Positions 1 to 10,443 of a stretch of DNA of 54,785 bases are shown piece by piece. The notes under the pieces were generated by a model that made no database searches, was not told the origin of the DNA, and saw only the letters and a list, made by a program, of their open reading frames with translations. Made by a program: the position numbers and the translations under genes. Positions within the stretch are counted from its first letter, which is position 1; the number at the start of each line of letters is the position of its first letter. This DNA comes from Sphingobacterium shayense (GTDB taxonomy: Bacteria; Bacteroidota; Bacteroidia; Sphingobacteriales; Sphingobacteriaceae), in contig NZ_JABMCQ010000008.1 of the NCBI RefSeq assembly GCF_013179575.1, positions 1-54,785 on the forward strand. Direction: 5' to 3'.

Positions 1-1925
1 AATCTGTAAGCGCTATTTTCTGTCATCCCCGCCGGCAATGGCCCTAGTAAAACAAGTTTGGTATGGGGCATCGAATCTCTAATCCACTGAGCTATGCGTC
101 CTATTCCTGTTGCGATTTCTTCGGGTGTATCCCTGTCAAAATTATTAACACCTATTGTTACCACAATTACCAAAGGATCGGCCACCGTATAATGGCCATT
201 TTTTAAGCGCCAAAGCACATTCTGTGTACGGTCTCCGGATATTCCGGCGCATTCCCATCTGTAGTCCGAAAAAGCTTTTTCAAAGGCCGCCTTCCCTGGC
301 TTATGGGTAACATTCGGCCGATGGCCGGCAATGCCCTGAGTGATAGAATTACCTACGAAAAGTATATCCAGTTTCTTCCTTACGGTAAGCAACGAATCAA
401 TGTCGGATTGCTGCTGCCACCAGTCAGTGCCCCCTGTCCATCCTGCTCCAGAACGATATTCACTCCCCGGAATTGGTAGGGCGGCGAAGTTTGTCTTGTA
501 TCCTGCGGCCCTTAAGATAAAGTCTACAATGGGCGTTGGGTTAGCTAAGCTATGTGGGTGATGATTTACTTTTGGTTTATGGATGACAGTAATATTACCT
601 CCGTTTTCTCTAACATATTTCTCGAAAGGCAGTGTGTTTTCATCAATTGGCACCACATTATCAGCGTCGCCCACGACATGTAAAATAGGAAATCCCAGTT
701 TTGCGATTGTTATGGCTTTATCCAACGGGCTACCCGAAAATTGATTTGCCTGATTTTCGGTGAGGTTATAGTTCTTTTTAAATAGGTCCCAATCGTATTC
801 ACTTCCCTTGCTCTTTCCCTTTCCCCCTGGCCAACTCTTCAAATCGAGCACAGGAGCATCTGCATACACGCTAGCGACCTTGTCGGGATTATCCAGAGCC
901 CAGTTGTATGCATATATGCCGCCGCGACTCATTGCCTCCAAAGTTACCTTTTCTGCAAAACCAAGTTTTCGCATATAGCTATAAAACCCGTTCCATAAAT
1001 CGATCGATTCTTTGTTGCCATATAACTCACTCACGTCACAATACATCAAATGAAAACCCCTTTCCAACAGCGCTAGATCGGCCTGTGGCTCGTGGCCCCA
1101 AAAACGGGCTCGCCAGATCCAAGGAGCGCCTTCCGCTACCTTTTTTGGCTTTACTATTTTGCATTTGCGGCTATTGAAAACAAAGTCTGCACATTCAAAA
1201 CCATGAAAGGAAGAAAGCTTTTTTTCTTCTCTTATTTTTGAAAACACATCAAAACCTCTTTTTCCCTTAAGCAGCACAACTTCGTATAATCTTTTTGCAA
1301 TTACGCTTGCTCCCAGCGACGAAGGATGCACCAGATCCGGTAGCAACCCGGCCTCGTCAATGAAGAGACTATGAAGATCGATAATCTCGCTATTTGTTCG
1401 ATAGGCAACTTCTTTTATGCGAGGAATGATGTCTTTGACAATCACCGGATCGTATATGCTCGTGCTGTCATTCAGAAAAGACGGTAAGGGTAACAACAGT
1501 ACGATTCTCGGTTTGGTAGGCAACCTTTGGAAGGATTCTATAAGTTCAATATAGTTCTTTTTAAATTCGTCGTAGAAGGGACGGTTCTCCCCTTTGCTAT
1601 CATTTGTACCCAATTTAATGAAAACGATATCGGGATTGCTGCCCAATACATCCTCGTATGCCTTGGTTTTCCAGTACGGTTTGTTGCCGTTTTTGAGCAA
1701 TGTTGTTCCGCTTACCCCAAAATTTATCACCTCATAATCTTCTCCAAGCATATGTTGCAACTGTGCCGGATAACTATTTTTTTCTCTATTTACGACTCCC
1801 GAACCAAATGTAATGCTGTTACCCACGCAAGCTATGCGGAGCTTTTGTGCACTCGCGCAGAGAGAGAAGCAAAGCAGGCAGAAGAATATTAATTTTGTTT
1901 TGTAATGGTCCGATCTTTTCATCAT
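1..1925 (-). CDS. Secreted three-domain esterase: SGNH / alpha-beta hydrolase / SGNH (partial, 3' end off the left edge)
   Basis: The frame is open from ATGATG at 1920-1925 to the left edge (641 residues visible, no stop). A signal peptide (about residues 1-27, ending CASAQ) shows export. The first SGNH hydrolase domain has GNSIT at 35-39 (Ser37), GTND at 106-109 and D197/H200 in DLVH. A middle alpha/beta-hydrolase domain has a nucleophile elbow MSRGG (Ser333), an acidic residue in VVGDAD (about 420-422) and a His-rich NHHPH near 454-458. A second SGNH domain starts with GNSIT at 525-529 and shows ISGDRTQN and IGVNNFD; its catalytic Asp/His would lie beyond the edge. By family these remove acetyl or similar esters from glycans. 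It is the last visible gene of the SusCD locus, 158 bp after the glycosidase-like gene. Substrate is not shown by the sequence. Confidence 0.85.
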   Translation of the reverse strand, partial: MMKRSDHYKTKLIFFCLLCFSLCASAQKLRIACVGNSITFGSGVVNREKNSYPAQLQHMLGEDYEVINFGVSGTTLLKNGNKPYWKTKAYEDVLGSNPDIVFIKLGTNDSKGENRPFYDEFKKNYIELIESFQRLPTKPRIVLLLPLPSFLNDSTSIYDPVIVKDIIPRIKEVAYRTNSEIIDLHSLFIDEAGLLPDLVHPSSLGASVIAKRLYEVVLLKGKRGFDVFSKIREEKKLSSFHGFECADFVFNSRKCKIVKPKKVAEGAPWIWRARFWGHEPQADLALLERGFHLMYCDVSELYGNKESIDLWNGFYSYMRKLGFAEKVTLEAMSRGGIYAYNWALDNPDKVASVYADAPVLDLKSWPGGKGKSKGSEYDWDLFKKNYNLTENQANQFSGSPLDKAITIAKLGFPILHVVGDADNVVPIDENTLPFEKYVRENGGNITVIHKPKVNHHPHSLANPTPIVDFILRAAGYKTNFAALPIPGSEYRSGAGWTGGTDWWQQQSDIDSLLTVRKKLDILFVGNSITQGIAGHRPNVTHKPGKAAFEKAFSDYRWECAGISGDRTQNVLWRLKNGHYTVADPLVIVVTIGVNNFDRDTPEEIATGIGRIAQWIRDSMPHTKLVLLGPLPAGMTENSAYR

Positions 1926-2083
1926 CTAAAATATAAAATTATTCCTTGCTACTACAAGAGAGCAGCACTTATTCTTGTTATGGAAACTATTACTGTTGTA
2001 GAAACTAATCTATACCTCACGAATGTGTTCCGATCAAATTTTAAAAACGGTTACGTAACTAGGGAACAATAAATTGCTTCCCT

Positions 2084-4888
2084 TTATTCGACCACCAGCC
2101 ATGTGTAACCTCCGGCTGGAATCTTAACAGTCAGAGTCACTTTAAAATTTCTGTCCAATTCGTATGTTGAGGATGCCCCTTCCTGCTCCCTGATATTTGC
2201 CGTTTTTGTAAGGCCCGTGTAGTAAAGCGGCAGTTGAATCTCGCGTTCCACATCTTGGGCTGTGGGATTGAAGAACATCGCTAAGGCCTTCTCCTTTTCA
2301 CGCGGATTGACATGCATAATTCCGTCCCAGTCCTTTGCATCAGGTTTTCGCAAATGAATGATGTCACTATTAAGAATATTTCGATAACGTTTATACCATT
2401 GAATAACATTAATTACCAACTCTTTTGTTTCAGGACTGTCGTAGAGCCTTGGGCCTCGATAACAAGCTTGTATGCCCGCTCCGTAGTTCTGCATCATGTG
2501 CATTTCATACTCATAGATATGCTCGCTCAGTGGCTCGAGGGTTGCTTGTTTTCCTCCCCCTTGATATTCGACAAGAGGCACGAAGCTCCACAGTGATGAA
2601 GGTATTCGGTCCCAAGTTCCATCATAGTTGAGTTGACGCGCATGGATTATCTGGCGATCACGTGGCAAGGACCAGTTAACTTCCCTGTATCCAATACCAA
2701 CTTTATTAGATCCGTTTAAAAAATAAAAGTCCGGGACGTTCATATAAATTCCGTTCTCCGACATCCAATGGTATAATTCAGTGATCTTCTGAAACTGTGC
2801 CTGCTGGGAGTCCGCCAGCCCCTTGTGGTGAGCGTGTGAGGTAGAAGCACAAAAATCGCCAGGATAAGAACCATCGTGTTCAAAACACATCATTCCGGTC
2901 TTTTGGAAGAAATATTTAATCTTTTCAAAATAACTATATCCCCAAGCACTTGCCAAGCAGGGCGAACTGCCGAATGTCATCCCCCCACGCTTACCCGTCT
3001 CGGGGTTAATGATATCAATATCTTCGCTTATCCACCTGCTGGCCAACAAAGAGTAGCAGCCCATATCTATTCCCTTACTTCTGGCGTAATCCACATACGC
3101 TTTATATTTAGCAATATTGGCCGCTGACGTATCCTCTGCATTCAGTCCTGAGCCGAAACTAAGAATGATCATTTCGTAGCCTGTAGAATCACACTGGTCA
3201 ATTGCCCGACGCACGACATCTGGATCTGTAGACGTGAGATGCATAAAAATCGGATTCTCTGTTGTCCACGGTGCAATCGCACGGTACATTCGCCGTGTGA
3301 ACAGACCTTTCCTCTCTCTGTCATCGCTATCAAAAGGCATCTCGTACACTCCAAATGATTTAAACACCTGTTCCGGTTCTACCGTATAACTTGGTCCATT
3401 TTCTGGCGATACCTCCAGTATGCAGGGCGTCTGGAGCAGATAGTTCCGCTGCGAGGTGTAGGCAGTATCCATAACCCATTTTTCTGTGATATCCGTTTCT
3501 TTTTCTGTAAATCCTCCTCCCGCTGCAAAATCGCTTTCTATGTGGATATTTGGCAACAAAAAAGAGGTCGGGTCGCCCCCGACTGGAGATTCACGTTCGG
3601 CAAACGCCAAATACTCCAATTGAAAAGCGTCGACGGTGAATGGACGTGATCCTTTGTTTATGACCTCCATCCGCTTGCTGATTACGGGAATATGGTCGTA
3701 AATCCCGAATATCAATTTAACATACACATCTTTCAGCTCTCTGTCCCCTCGTAGCGTAAATACTAATTCTTTACCAGAGGCGGAATTTTTGTTGAGTGCC
3801 CATCTTCGACGGCTCCACTCAATCCGCTCCGTCATGGGCCGTACCTCGAAATCCTCTATCAAAAACGATTCAGCGAGAGTAGACATTCCATCTAACCATT
3901 CTGACATTAGGTATCCCCGTTCCTGCTGCCCAGTTAGTCCTCCGATTTGCCATTTTTTCCCGTCAATAACAATACTCCCTTCGCTACTCGCTGCTCGAAT
4001 CATCTCCTCGCCCAACATACGGTTCGTCAACTCAACTGTCGATAGATTAGGAAATATTCGGAACTTACGAGCAACCATACTATTGGCGAGGATGATATCT
4101 TTGCCGTCATCCGAAGCGTAAATTTGAGATGCCGACCTCTCGGGATCAATCAGCCAGTCGAATTTGGTACGTGAGGACCGCAAATCGCTCATTATTGGTA
4201 GCTCCGCTATCTTGCTCTTAAGCCTCTTCAAAACATCCGCAGACATTGCCCTGCCGTCCGACTGTTCCCCAACGTCTACTACCTCCGCATGCCCACCAAA
4301 AACCACCGGAGCTATCCACAAACTGTTGTCTCCGCTGGCGCCATCTGTTGTGGGTTCTACTATTAACTCAAGGAACTTTATGCCTTTGAGTGAAATATCC
4401 ACTAATCGTGGATTTTCTCCTTGCCGCACGATGCCACTGTTAAAAACTTCTTTTCCATCGACCTTGATCAAAAAACGAGCAGATCCTTTATCAATTTTAC
4501 CATCCTTGCCGATAATACCTACAAATTGCTTATGCCCCTGTTGGGATTTAAAGGCTATTTTTGTACCGTCGACCATCGGAATTATTTCCAATTCGTCATT
4601 TCCTAGGTTTACATTCGCGTCTGCAATACCCACCTTGGCCGTGAACCTTGTGGGGTTGCCCGAAAGTCGCAATTTGATAACGCTTTTTGCGTGAACGCCT
4701 AAAACTTCATTAAAAGGTAGGGAGCGAACATACGCGATTTCCCCTGCCACAGTCCTTCCAGATTGAGGTTTCCCATATTCCTGCCACGCTTTGGATAGGT
4801 CCAACGTTGTGAGTTTACTTACAACTTGTGCTGTTCCTGAAAACGAAAATAGCATGCACAGGACAGTTACAATAAAAAGATTCATCAA
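2084..4888 (-). CDS. Secreted NPCBM-domain glycoside-hydrolase-like protein (alpha-galactosidase-type barrel, family uncertain)
   Basis: A 934-residue protein with an N-terminal signal peptide (about 1-20, ending SGTAQ). Residues about 24-205 look like an NPCBM carbohydrate-binding domain (short helix, then the GVHAKS motif, then a jelly-roll strand pattern). A beta-sandwich region follows, then a TIM-barrel-like segment from about 550 to 800. Its FEHDGSYPG motif near residue 670 resembles the nucleophile strand of alpha-galactosidase-type enzymes. A beta domain forms the C terminus and ends in GGYTWLVVE. It lies 219 bp downstream of susD, so it probably acts on the glycan bound by that pair. 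I recognise the overall clan-like architecture but not a numbered GH family; activity is inferred, not shown. Confidence 0.6.
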   Translation of the reverse strand: MMNLFIVTVLCMLFSFSGTAQVVSKLTTLDLSKAWQEYGKPQSGRTVAGEIAYVRSLPFNEVLGVHAKSVIKLRLSGNPTRFTAKVGIADANVNLGNDELEIIPMVDGTKIAFKSQQGHKQFVGIIGKDGKIDKGSARFLIKVDGKEVFNSGIVRQGENPRLVDISLKGIKFLELIVEPTTDGASGDNSLWIAPVVFGGHAEVVDVGEQSDGRAMSADVLKRLKSKIAELPIMSDLRSSRTKFDWLIDPERSASQIYASDDGKDIILANSMVARKFRIFPNLSTVELTNRMLGEEMIRAASSEGSIVIDGKKWQIGGLTGQQERGYLMSEWLDGMSTLAESFLIEDFEVRPMTERIEWSRRRWALNKNSASGKELVFTLRGDRELKDVYVKLIFGIYDHIPVISKRMEVINKGSRPFTVDAFQLEYLAFAERESPVGGDPTSFLLPNIHIESDFAAGGGFTEKETDITEKWVMDTAYTSQRNYLLQTPCILEVSPENGPSYTVEPEQVFKSFGVYEMPFDSDDRERKGLFTRRMYRAIAPWTTENPIFMHLTSTDPDVVRRAIDQCDSTGYEMIILSFGSGLNAEDTSAANIAKYKAYVDYARSKGIDMGCYSLLASRWISEDIDIINPETGKRGGMTFGSSPCLASAWGYSYFEKIKYFFQKTGMMCFEHDGSYPGDFCASTSHAHHKGLADSQQAQFQKITELYHWMSENGIYMNVPDFYFLNGSNKVGIGYREVNWSLPRDRQIIHARQLNYDGTWDRIPSSLWSFVPLVEYQGGGKQATLEPLSEHIYEYEMHMMQNYGAGIQACYRGPRLYDSPETKELVINVIQWYKRYRNILNSDIIHLRKPDAKDWDGIMHVNPREKEKALAMFFNPTAQDVEREIQLPLYYTGLTKTANIREQEGASSTYELDRNFKVTLTVKIPAGGYTWLVVE

Positions 4889-5107
4889 TATTATTTTTGG
4901 TTTTATTTATAACAAACGGCGTCTATAATCAAATAGCTCAAACCCATTGCCCGCATGAAACGGAATATAGCATCGTTTGCACTCTTACTTCATATTACCT
5001 AAACAAGCGGTAGACGACCTCCCGCGACCGGCATAGCGTATCATGCCTAGCCGCAGAAGATTATCCAAAACAATTTTCACTTCAACAATATGTTAAAAGT
5101 CTTATAT

Positions 5108-6775
5108 CTATTTCCATCCTGGATTCTGGCCCAATTTCGGGTTTAAAGCAACCTCTTCCAACGGGATCGGATACAGGTACATTTTGTCGTCCCATGTTCT
5201 TTTTTGTAGACCGGTATAAACACGAATATATGAATCGCTATTAACAACTATCCCGTTGACCTGTGCCTCCGGATATCTAGCTCGTAGTGCTGGTGTCAGC
5301 TTCATGCCTAGAATGGTTTCCGGACGTTCGATCCGCTCTCCGGCTTTCCAGCGCAACAGATCATCAAACCTAAATCCCTCATCGGCCAGCTCCACTCTTC
5401 GTTCTCTCCGAATCTCATCAATGAGTACTGGTACGTTCGGGAACGAAGAATTAGGATCTCTTCTAAGAGTCGATACAACCAGATTAGGCATACCAGCCCT
5501 TTTCCTTAACAAATTGATACTGTTATCGATATCACTTTGAACAGCCTCACCAAGTTCCGCTTTCGCCTCAGCATATATCAACAATATTTCTGCATACCGA
5601 AAAATAAAAAAGTCTAATGTAGACTGATTTGCCTGCCACATATTTGGATCGGAGCTACGCCCTTTTATTAACTGATATCCCGTATTCGCACTCGACGTTC
5701 CGATTCGCGGGAGATCAATAATATCCCTAGAACCGTCGCTATTTTGCAGTAAAATGAATCCTTTTGTTGCGATGGTCTGTTTCGCCCTTGGGTCGCGTTC
5801 GGCGAATTCATTTTCGGGAGTATCTTCTCCTTTGTAACGAGGGCTAAGGGCTGTAGGTAAGCCATCACTACACAGGTAATTCTGAACAAAATCTTTGCTA
5901 TACCCAGTCCCGGATTCACCCAATGTACGGCTTATGTTATTCATTAAAATACTTTGTAGATACCTCCGACCCAGTATGGATTCAGGATTTCCATTAAGCT
6001 CCTGTTGTATAAATAGATTATAATAGTCTATCGCCGGCTCCCCCGTGGAATAAAGCGAATACTTGCCTGCATTCATGATCAATTGGGCTGCGCTAAGGGC
6101 TTCACGCAAGTACTCTTCACTGCCTTCAACATCAAAATATTTCCTTCTTGTCCCTTCCCATAAACAAATTCGCGCTTTTAACGCTGCCGCAGCGTACTTA
6201 TGTAACCTTCCGGTTGAAACGTCCTCGGGAATGTTTTCGACAGCAAAATTCAAATCTGCCAATATAGAGTCCATAACTATATTACGTGGGGTCCGGGGGG
6301 CATAAAGCTCTTCGCTTTGTTCTGTAAGGTCTTTGCTGTACCAAGCTACGTCACCATACCGCTTAGACAATGTCCAATAAAACATAGCACGAAAGAACCG
6401 TACCTCTCCGGCATATTGATTTTTTATCTCCGCGGCGACGTCCGCGTTGTTATACCGCTGTAAAAAATAATTGACCTTCCGGATATTTGTCCAGTTATAA
6501 TTCTCCGAATCATTGCCAGGAATCACGTATTGCCCAGCCAAAAAAGCGTTTATTCCATTGGGGACTTTGTCGTCTGATTGATTATCCTGAATGAAGTTTT
6601 GCGCAGGTAAAGAAGTGTAGAACTCATTTGCATAGAGCGCTAAATCCGTCTCATTCTTGAAAAAAGTAGGTTCTGAAATAGACGAAAGCGGTAACCTGTC
6701 CAAGTAACTGTCTTTATTGCAGGCAGCCAAGAATATCATCGAGCCAATTGTTACAATTGTTTTTAAATTTTTCAT
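5108..6775 (-). CDS. SusD/RagB-family outer-membrane glycan-binding lipoprotein
   Basis: Surface lipoprotein that captures glycan over its SusC partner. The sequence starts MKNLKTIVTIGSMIFLAAC, a lipoprotein signal with the lipidated Cys in LAAC, followed by the usual YLDRLPLSSISEPTFFKNETDLALYANEFY opening of the family (helical SusD N-terminal region). The C-terminal half has FRYAEILLIYAEAKAELGE, RRERRVELADEGFRFDDLLRW and a final NPKLGQNPGW, all typical of SusD. A start four codons upstream (6787) is possible, but the signal peptide fits the start at 6775 better. It follows susC by about 23 bp and is clearly co-transcribed with it. The ligand cannot be read from the sequence. Confidence 0.95.
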   Translation of the reverse strand: MKNLKTIVTIGSMIFLAACNKDSYLDRLPLSSISEPTFFKNETDLALYANEFYTSLPAQNFIQDNQSDDKVPNGINAFLAGQYVIPGNDSENYNWTNIRKVNYFLQRYNNADVAAEIKNQYAGEVRFFRAMFYWTLSKRYGDVAWYSKDLTEQSEELYAPRTPRNIVMDSILADLNFAVENIPEDVSTGRLHKYAAAALKARICLWEGTRRKYFDVEGSEEYLREALSAAQLIMNAGKYSLYSTGEPAIDYYNLFIQQELNGNPESILGRRYLQSILMNNISRTLGESGTGYSKDFVQNYLCSDGLPTALSPRYKGEDTPENEFAERDPRAKQTIATKGFILLQNSDGSRDIIDLPRIGTSSANTGYQLIKGRSSDPNMWQANQSTLDFFIFRYAEILLIYAEAKAELGEAVQSDIDNSINLLRKRAGMPNLVVSTLRRDPNSSFPNVPVLIDEIRRERRVELADEGFRFDDLLRWKAGERIERPETILGMKLTPALRARYPEAQVNGIVVNSDSYIRVYTGLQKRTWDDKMYLYPIPLEEVALNPKLGQNPGWK

Positions 6776-6798
6776 GTTGTAAATCATTAAGTCTTCAG

Positions 6799-9700
6799 TT
6801 AAAAGCCAAGCTGTAATCCAAAGGCAACGGATCTAGCCTGTGGTGCATCTTGAAAATTGAAAATTTCCGGATCAAAAGCGTCAAATAATTTGGTAAAAGT
6901 CAGAAGATTCTGGCCTGATATATATGCCCGCACGCGACCTAGTTTAACCTTTTCCGTCCATACTTCTGGCAACGAATAACCCAATGTCAATTGCTTAACC
7001 CTCAAATAGGCAGCGTTCTGTAAATACCCCGTTTGCATTTGTGAGTTACCTCCGTTCCCAAACCGTAAACGAGGAAAATAGGCATCGCGGTTGTCAGGTG
7101 TCCAATAATCCTTTGCATAAACAAATGGTACGTTCCACTCACTGGTGAAGCCCCAAAACGCACTATTGCTAATCCATGTGTCTCTTTTTCCGACCCCCTG
7201 CAAAAACATGGTAAAATCGAATCCCTTGTAATTTAGTCCAAAGTTCATCCCGAAAGAATACCGTGGTGTAGTGTTCCCGATGATCTTTCTATCCCCCGGA
7301 TTACTAACTGTATTATTCCCAAAATCAATTGTCCCGTCGCCATTAAGATCAACATAGCGGACATCGCCAGGACGCCAGCTACCACCCCAGACCTTTGACT
7401 GGTCTGGTGCTGCGTCGACCTCTTCCTGGCTCTGGAATAAACTTTGCGTCTGGAATCCCCATATCTCACCGTCCAATTTTCCTTGGTACCAGTCGTTGAA
7501 TAACTTAGTTGTATTCATCGGATATTTTGTAAGTTTCGCATGATTATCCGACAGGGACAAAAGGATATCATAAGAAAGATCTTCCCCTATACGATCATTC
7601 CAACCTAAGCTGAGTTCCCATCCTTTGGTAATCAAGGTACCAGCATTTTGATTTGGTGCCGCAGTGCCCAGTACAGCAGGAAGGGGTGCGCCAGTTATAA
7701 GCATATCCCTTGTCCGTCTTTCATATACGTCAAAACTGCCTGTCAGCCGATTATTAAGCAAGGCAAAGTCTAATCCAAAGTTTGTTGTAGCCGATTTCTC
7801 CCAAGTGAAGTCATTACTAACTAACCCCGGCGCACCAACACTGACGCCTGTCTGATTACCGAAAATATAACCAGTACTATTGGTAACCGGCAAGGTAGCC
7901 AGATATGGATAAAAATTCGATACCGAGTATAACGCATCTTTATTAAATCCTTGATTTGGTAACTCCCCGTATGATCCCCTAATTTTCAAATCATTGACAA
8001 CATTTTTAATCCCTTCCATAAACTTTTCCTCAGATAATCTCCAACCTACGGACACAGAAGGTGTAAATACAGTCCTTTTTTCTGGGTAAAAACGGGATGA
8101 ACCATCATAACGGCCATTTACTTCTACCAAGTACTTATTGTTAAATATATAGTTAAGCCTAAAAACCGTCCCTAGTAATGCCCATTCGTTTTCTGCCCCA
8201 GATATAAGCGGCCTCGGGTCGTTGTTCAAATTGATAGCAGGTTTCGTTGGATCCACTAGATTGTTTGCGAATACCCCTAACCGCTTATATTTACTGCTTT
8301 CCCGGTTCACACCTAGCATTGCTTTAAAATAATGCTTTGCTGCAAAGGTGTTTTCATAGGTCGCAAAAGCGTTTAGAGCAAAATAATTATGATTATCTAT
8401 AGTTTCCGACACCGATGCCGGGCTTGTCCAAGGAAAAGTACCCAGTAGGATACCGTCTACGCCGTATTCTTTAAAGGGAATCTGATGACTCTGCCCAAAA
8501 TTGTTGTAAGCATTCCAGGTATAATCTGCATCGATGGAGAGATTCTTTAATGGCTTTATCTTTACCCCTCCAGTTAGCCAAATATCGTTGGAATAACGCT
8601 TCCGCTTTCCATTGTTCGCAGCGACCGCAAACGGGTTGGTAAAACTCCCTTGTCCCGAAAAATTGCCATCCGGATGCCTGATTGGCATAATAGGTCGTAA
8701 ATCCCCAGAAATCCACCCTGATGACGTGCCTCCTGTCACTACGCCAGCAGCTTCTCTGTCGCTTATGTGCGTCATCGCAAAATTTCCGGTTAAGGTCAGC
8801 CACTCAGTAACATCCGAGTTTACTTTCATTGATGGATTTAAACGTTGGTATTTCTGCCCGGCTTCTTTAAATAGACCCTTTTGCTGCAAGTAACCCAGCG
8901 AGGCTATAACTGAAGTCGCCCCACGTCCCCCTTGTAAAGATAAGTTATGCCGCTGCATAGGCTCCCACCCGGGGTATTGCTCCTTAATCCAGTCGGTATT
9001 GCCGACATAACGATACTTAGCAGGGTTAGCGGGATCTATGTATACTGGTAAGTTATTGACCGGATCGAAAAAGTACGCCGCAGCGCGTATCGAATCTTCT
9101 TCAGTAAAGCCCTCACTTGCCGTAATTCCCCCGTCTTGCCCATTTCGATTAGCTTCACGATGCATGCGTATATAATCGATGGAATTAATATATTCTGCCA
9201 TCTTCGTCGGTCGAGATACTGTAAATTCCCCTGAGTAATTGATCTGGGGAGTCTGACTCTTCGGATTCTTTGTTTGGATTAGTATTACGCCATAGGCTGC
9301 CCTGCCTCCATATATAGCTGCCGCTGCCGCATCTTTCAGTACCGTAACGCTCTCTACATCGGAGGGATCTATCGAGTTAGGATCGCGTTGCACGCCGTCG
9401 ACTAAAACCAGAGGCGCTGCGGTACCCCCGTTTATGGAACCTGTACCCCTAATATTAAAAGACGAACCTGTTCCTGCTTTGCCGTTCGCCGAAGATATAT
9501 TAAGATTTGGTACAAGTCCTTGCAAGCCTTGCCCTAGGTTACTAATAGGACGATCGGCAAGACGCTTTGCGCTTACAGTGGATACGGCTCCAGTTAGGTT
9601 GACCTTCTTCTGCGTACCGTAACCAACCACGACCACTTCGTCCAGATCGCTACTAAGTGCCTGAAGGATCACGTTTACCTCTGTTTTCCCTTTTACAGAA

Positions 9701-10284
9701 GATTCTAATGGTTTATATCCAACTGAGCTAAATACGATTATCGAATTTTCGTTTGGTATTTCCAGCGAGAATTCTCCCTTTATATCGGTGCTTGTTCCTT
9801 TCGTGCTTCCTTTTATTAAAACGCTGATTCCGGAAAGCGGTTGTCCGTTTATATCGCTCACGCTACCATGAACCGTGCGAGATTGATTTATTCCAGTTTG
9901 CACTTTTTTAAGTGGCAATTGAGACGAGTTCCGTCGAGTAATGGCTATGGATCGGCCTTTTATTTCGTAGTTTAATGGTCGAGAAGATAGTAGTTCCTCT
10001 AGCGCTTCAGGCACACTTTTGTTGCGAACGTTGATAGAGATCGGCATAATGTTTTTCAAGTCGGCATCATCATAAATGAATGTGTAACCCGATTGTTTAC
10101 TGATTTCTATCAACAAATTCTTCAATTGGGCGCGATCCCTTTCCAGGTTAATACGCTGAGCCAGCACGTTACCCATTGAAATCATTATAGATGTAAAAAA
10201 TAGGGCAATGGTCAGTTTTATTCCCAAATATCCCTGGTTAGCGTTCAGATACTTGTTATGGTATCTCATATGTTTTCTTTTCAT
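6799..10284 (-). CDS. SusC/RagA-family TonB-dependent transporter with STN signalling domain
   Basis: Outer-membrane active importer for glycan fragments, 1161 residues. In order it shows a long N-terminal signal segment (to about residue 43), an STN domain (about 44-118, the part that talks to FecR anti-sigma factors), a carboxypeptidase-like regulatory beta domain starting VHGSVSDINGQPL (about 135-205), the DEVVVVGYGTQ segment, the plug, and a barrel ending in AFGLQLGF with a C-terminal Phe. Having an STN domain and lying just downstream of fecR and an ECF sigma gene, it should regulate its own locus when substrate passes through. SusD follows directly. Confidence 0.96.
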   Translation of the reverse strand: MKRKHMRYHNKYLNANQGYLGIKLTIALFFTSIMISMGNVLAQRINLERDRAQLKNLLIEISKQSGYTFIYDDADLKNIMPISINVRNKSVPEALEELLSSRPLNYEIKGRSIAITRRNSSQLPLKKVQTGINQSRTVHGSVSDINGQPLSGISVLIKGSTKGTSTDIKGEFSLEIPNENSIIVFSSVGYKPLESSVKGKTEVNVILQALSSDLDEVVVVGYGTQKKVNLTGAVSTVSAKRLADRPISNLGQGLQGLVPNLNISSANGKAGTGSSFNIRGTGSINGGTAAPLVLVDGVQRDPNSIDPSDVESVTVLKDAAAAAIYGGRAAYGVILIQTKNPKSQTPQINYSGEFTVSRPTKMAEYINSIDYIRMHREANRNGQDGGITASEGFTEEDSIRAAAYFFDPVNNLPVYIDPANPAKYRYVGNTDWIKEQYPGWEPMQRHNLSLQGGRGATSVIASLGYLQQKGLFKEAGQKYQRLNPSMKVNSDVTEWLTLTGNFAMTHISDREAAGVVTGGTSSGWISGDLRPIMPIRHPDGNFSGQGSFTNPFAVAANNGKRKRYSNDIWLTGGVKIKPLKNLSIDADYTWNAYNNFGQSHQIPFKEYGVDGILLGTFPWTSPASVSETIDNHNYFALNAFATYENTFAAKHYFKAMLGVNRESSKYKRLGVFANNLVDPTKPAINLNNDPRPLISGAENEWALLGTVFRLNYIFNNKYLVEVNGRYDGSSRFYPEKRTVFTPSVSVGWRLSEEKFMEGIKNVVNDLKIRGSYGELPNQGFNKDALYSVSNFYPYLATLPVTNSTGYIFGNQTGVSVGAPGLVSNDFTWEKSATTNFGLDFALLNNRLTGSFDVYERRTRDMLITGAPLPAVLGTAAPNQNAGTLITKGWELSLGWNDRIGEDLSYDILLSLSDNHAKLTKYPMNTTKLFNDWYQGKLDGEIWGFQTQSLFQSQEEVDAAPDQSKVWGGSWRPGDVRYVDLNGDGTIDFGNNTVSNPGDRKIIGNTTPRYSFGMNFGLNYKGFDFTMFLQGVGKRDTWISNSAFWGFTSEWNVPFVYAKDYWTPDNRDAYFPRLRFGNGGNSQMQTGYLQNAAYLRVKQLTLGYSLPEVWTEKVKLGRVRAYISGQNLLTFTKLFDAFDPEIFNFQDAPQARSVAFGLQLGF

Positions 10285-10443
10285 TTTCTAGTTCATAAAC
10301 AATACGGTCACGATATCGACGGTCTGGCTTCCAAGATTGGTCGGCATAGATCTTGACGAGTATTGGTGGGTTTATAAGTTTTGGTTAATTAACGGGTCAC
10401 AACTCTCGAAAGCAAGTCGTCGTGCCAAATTCGGGAGTACATT

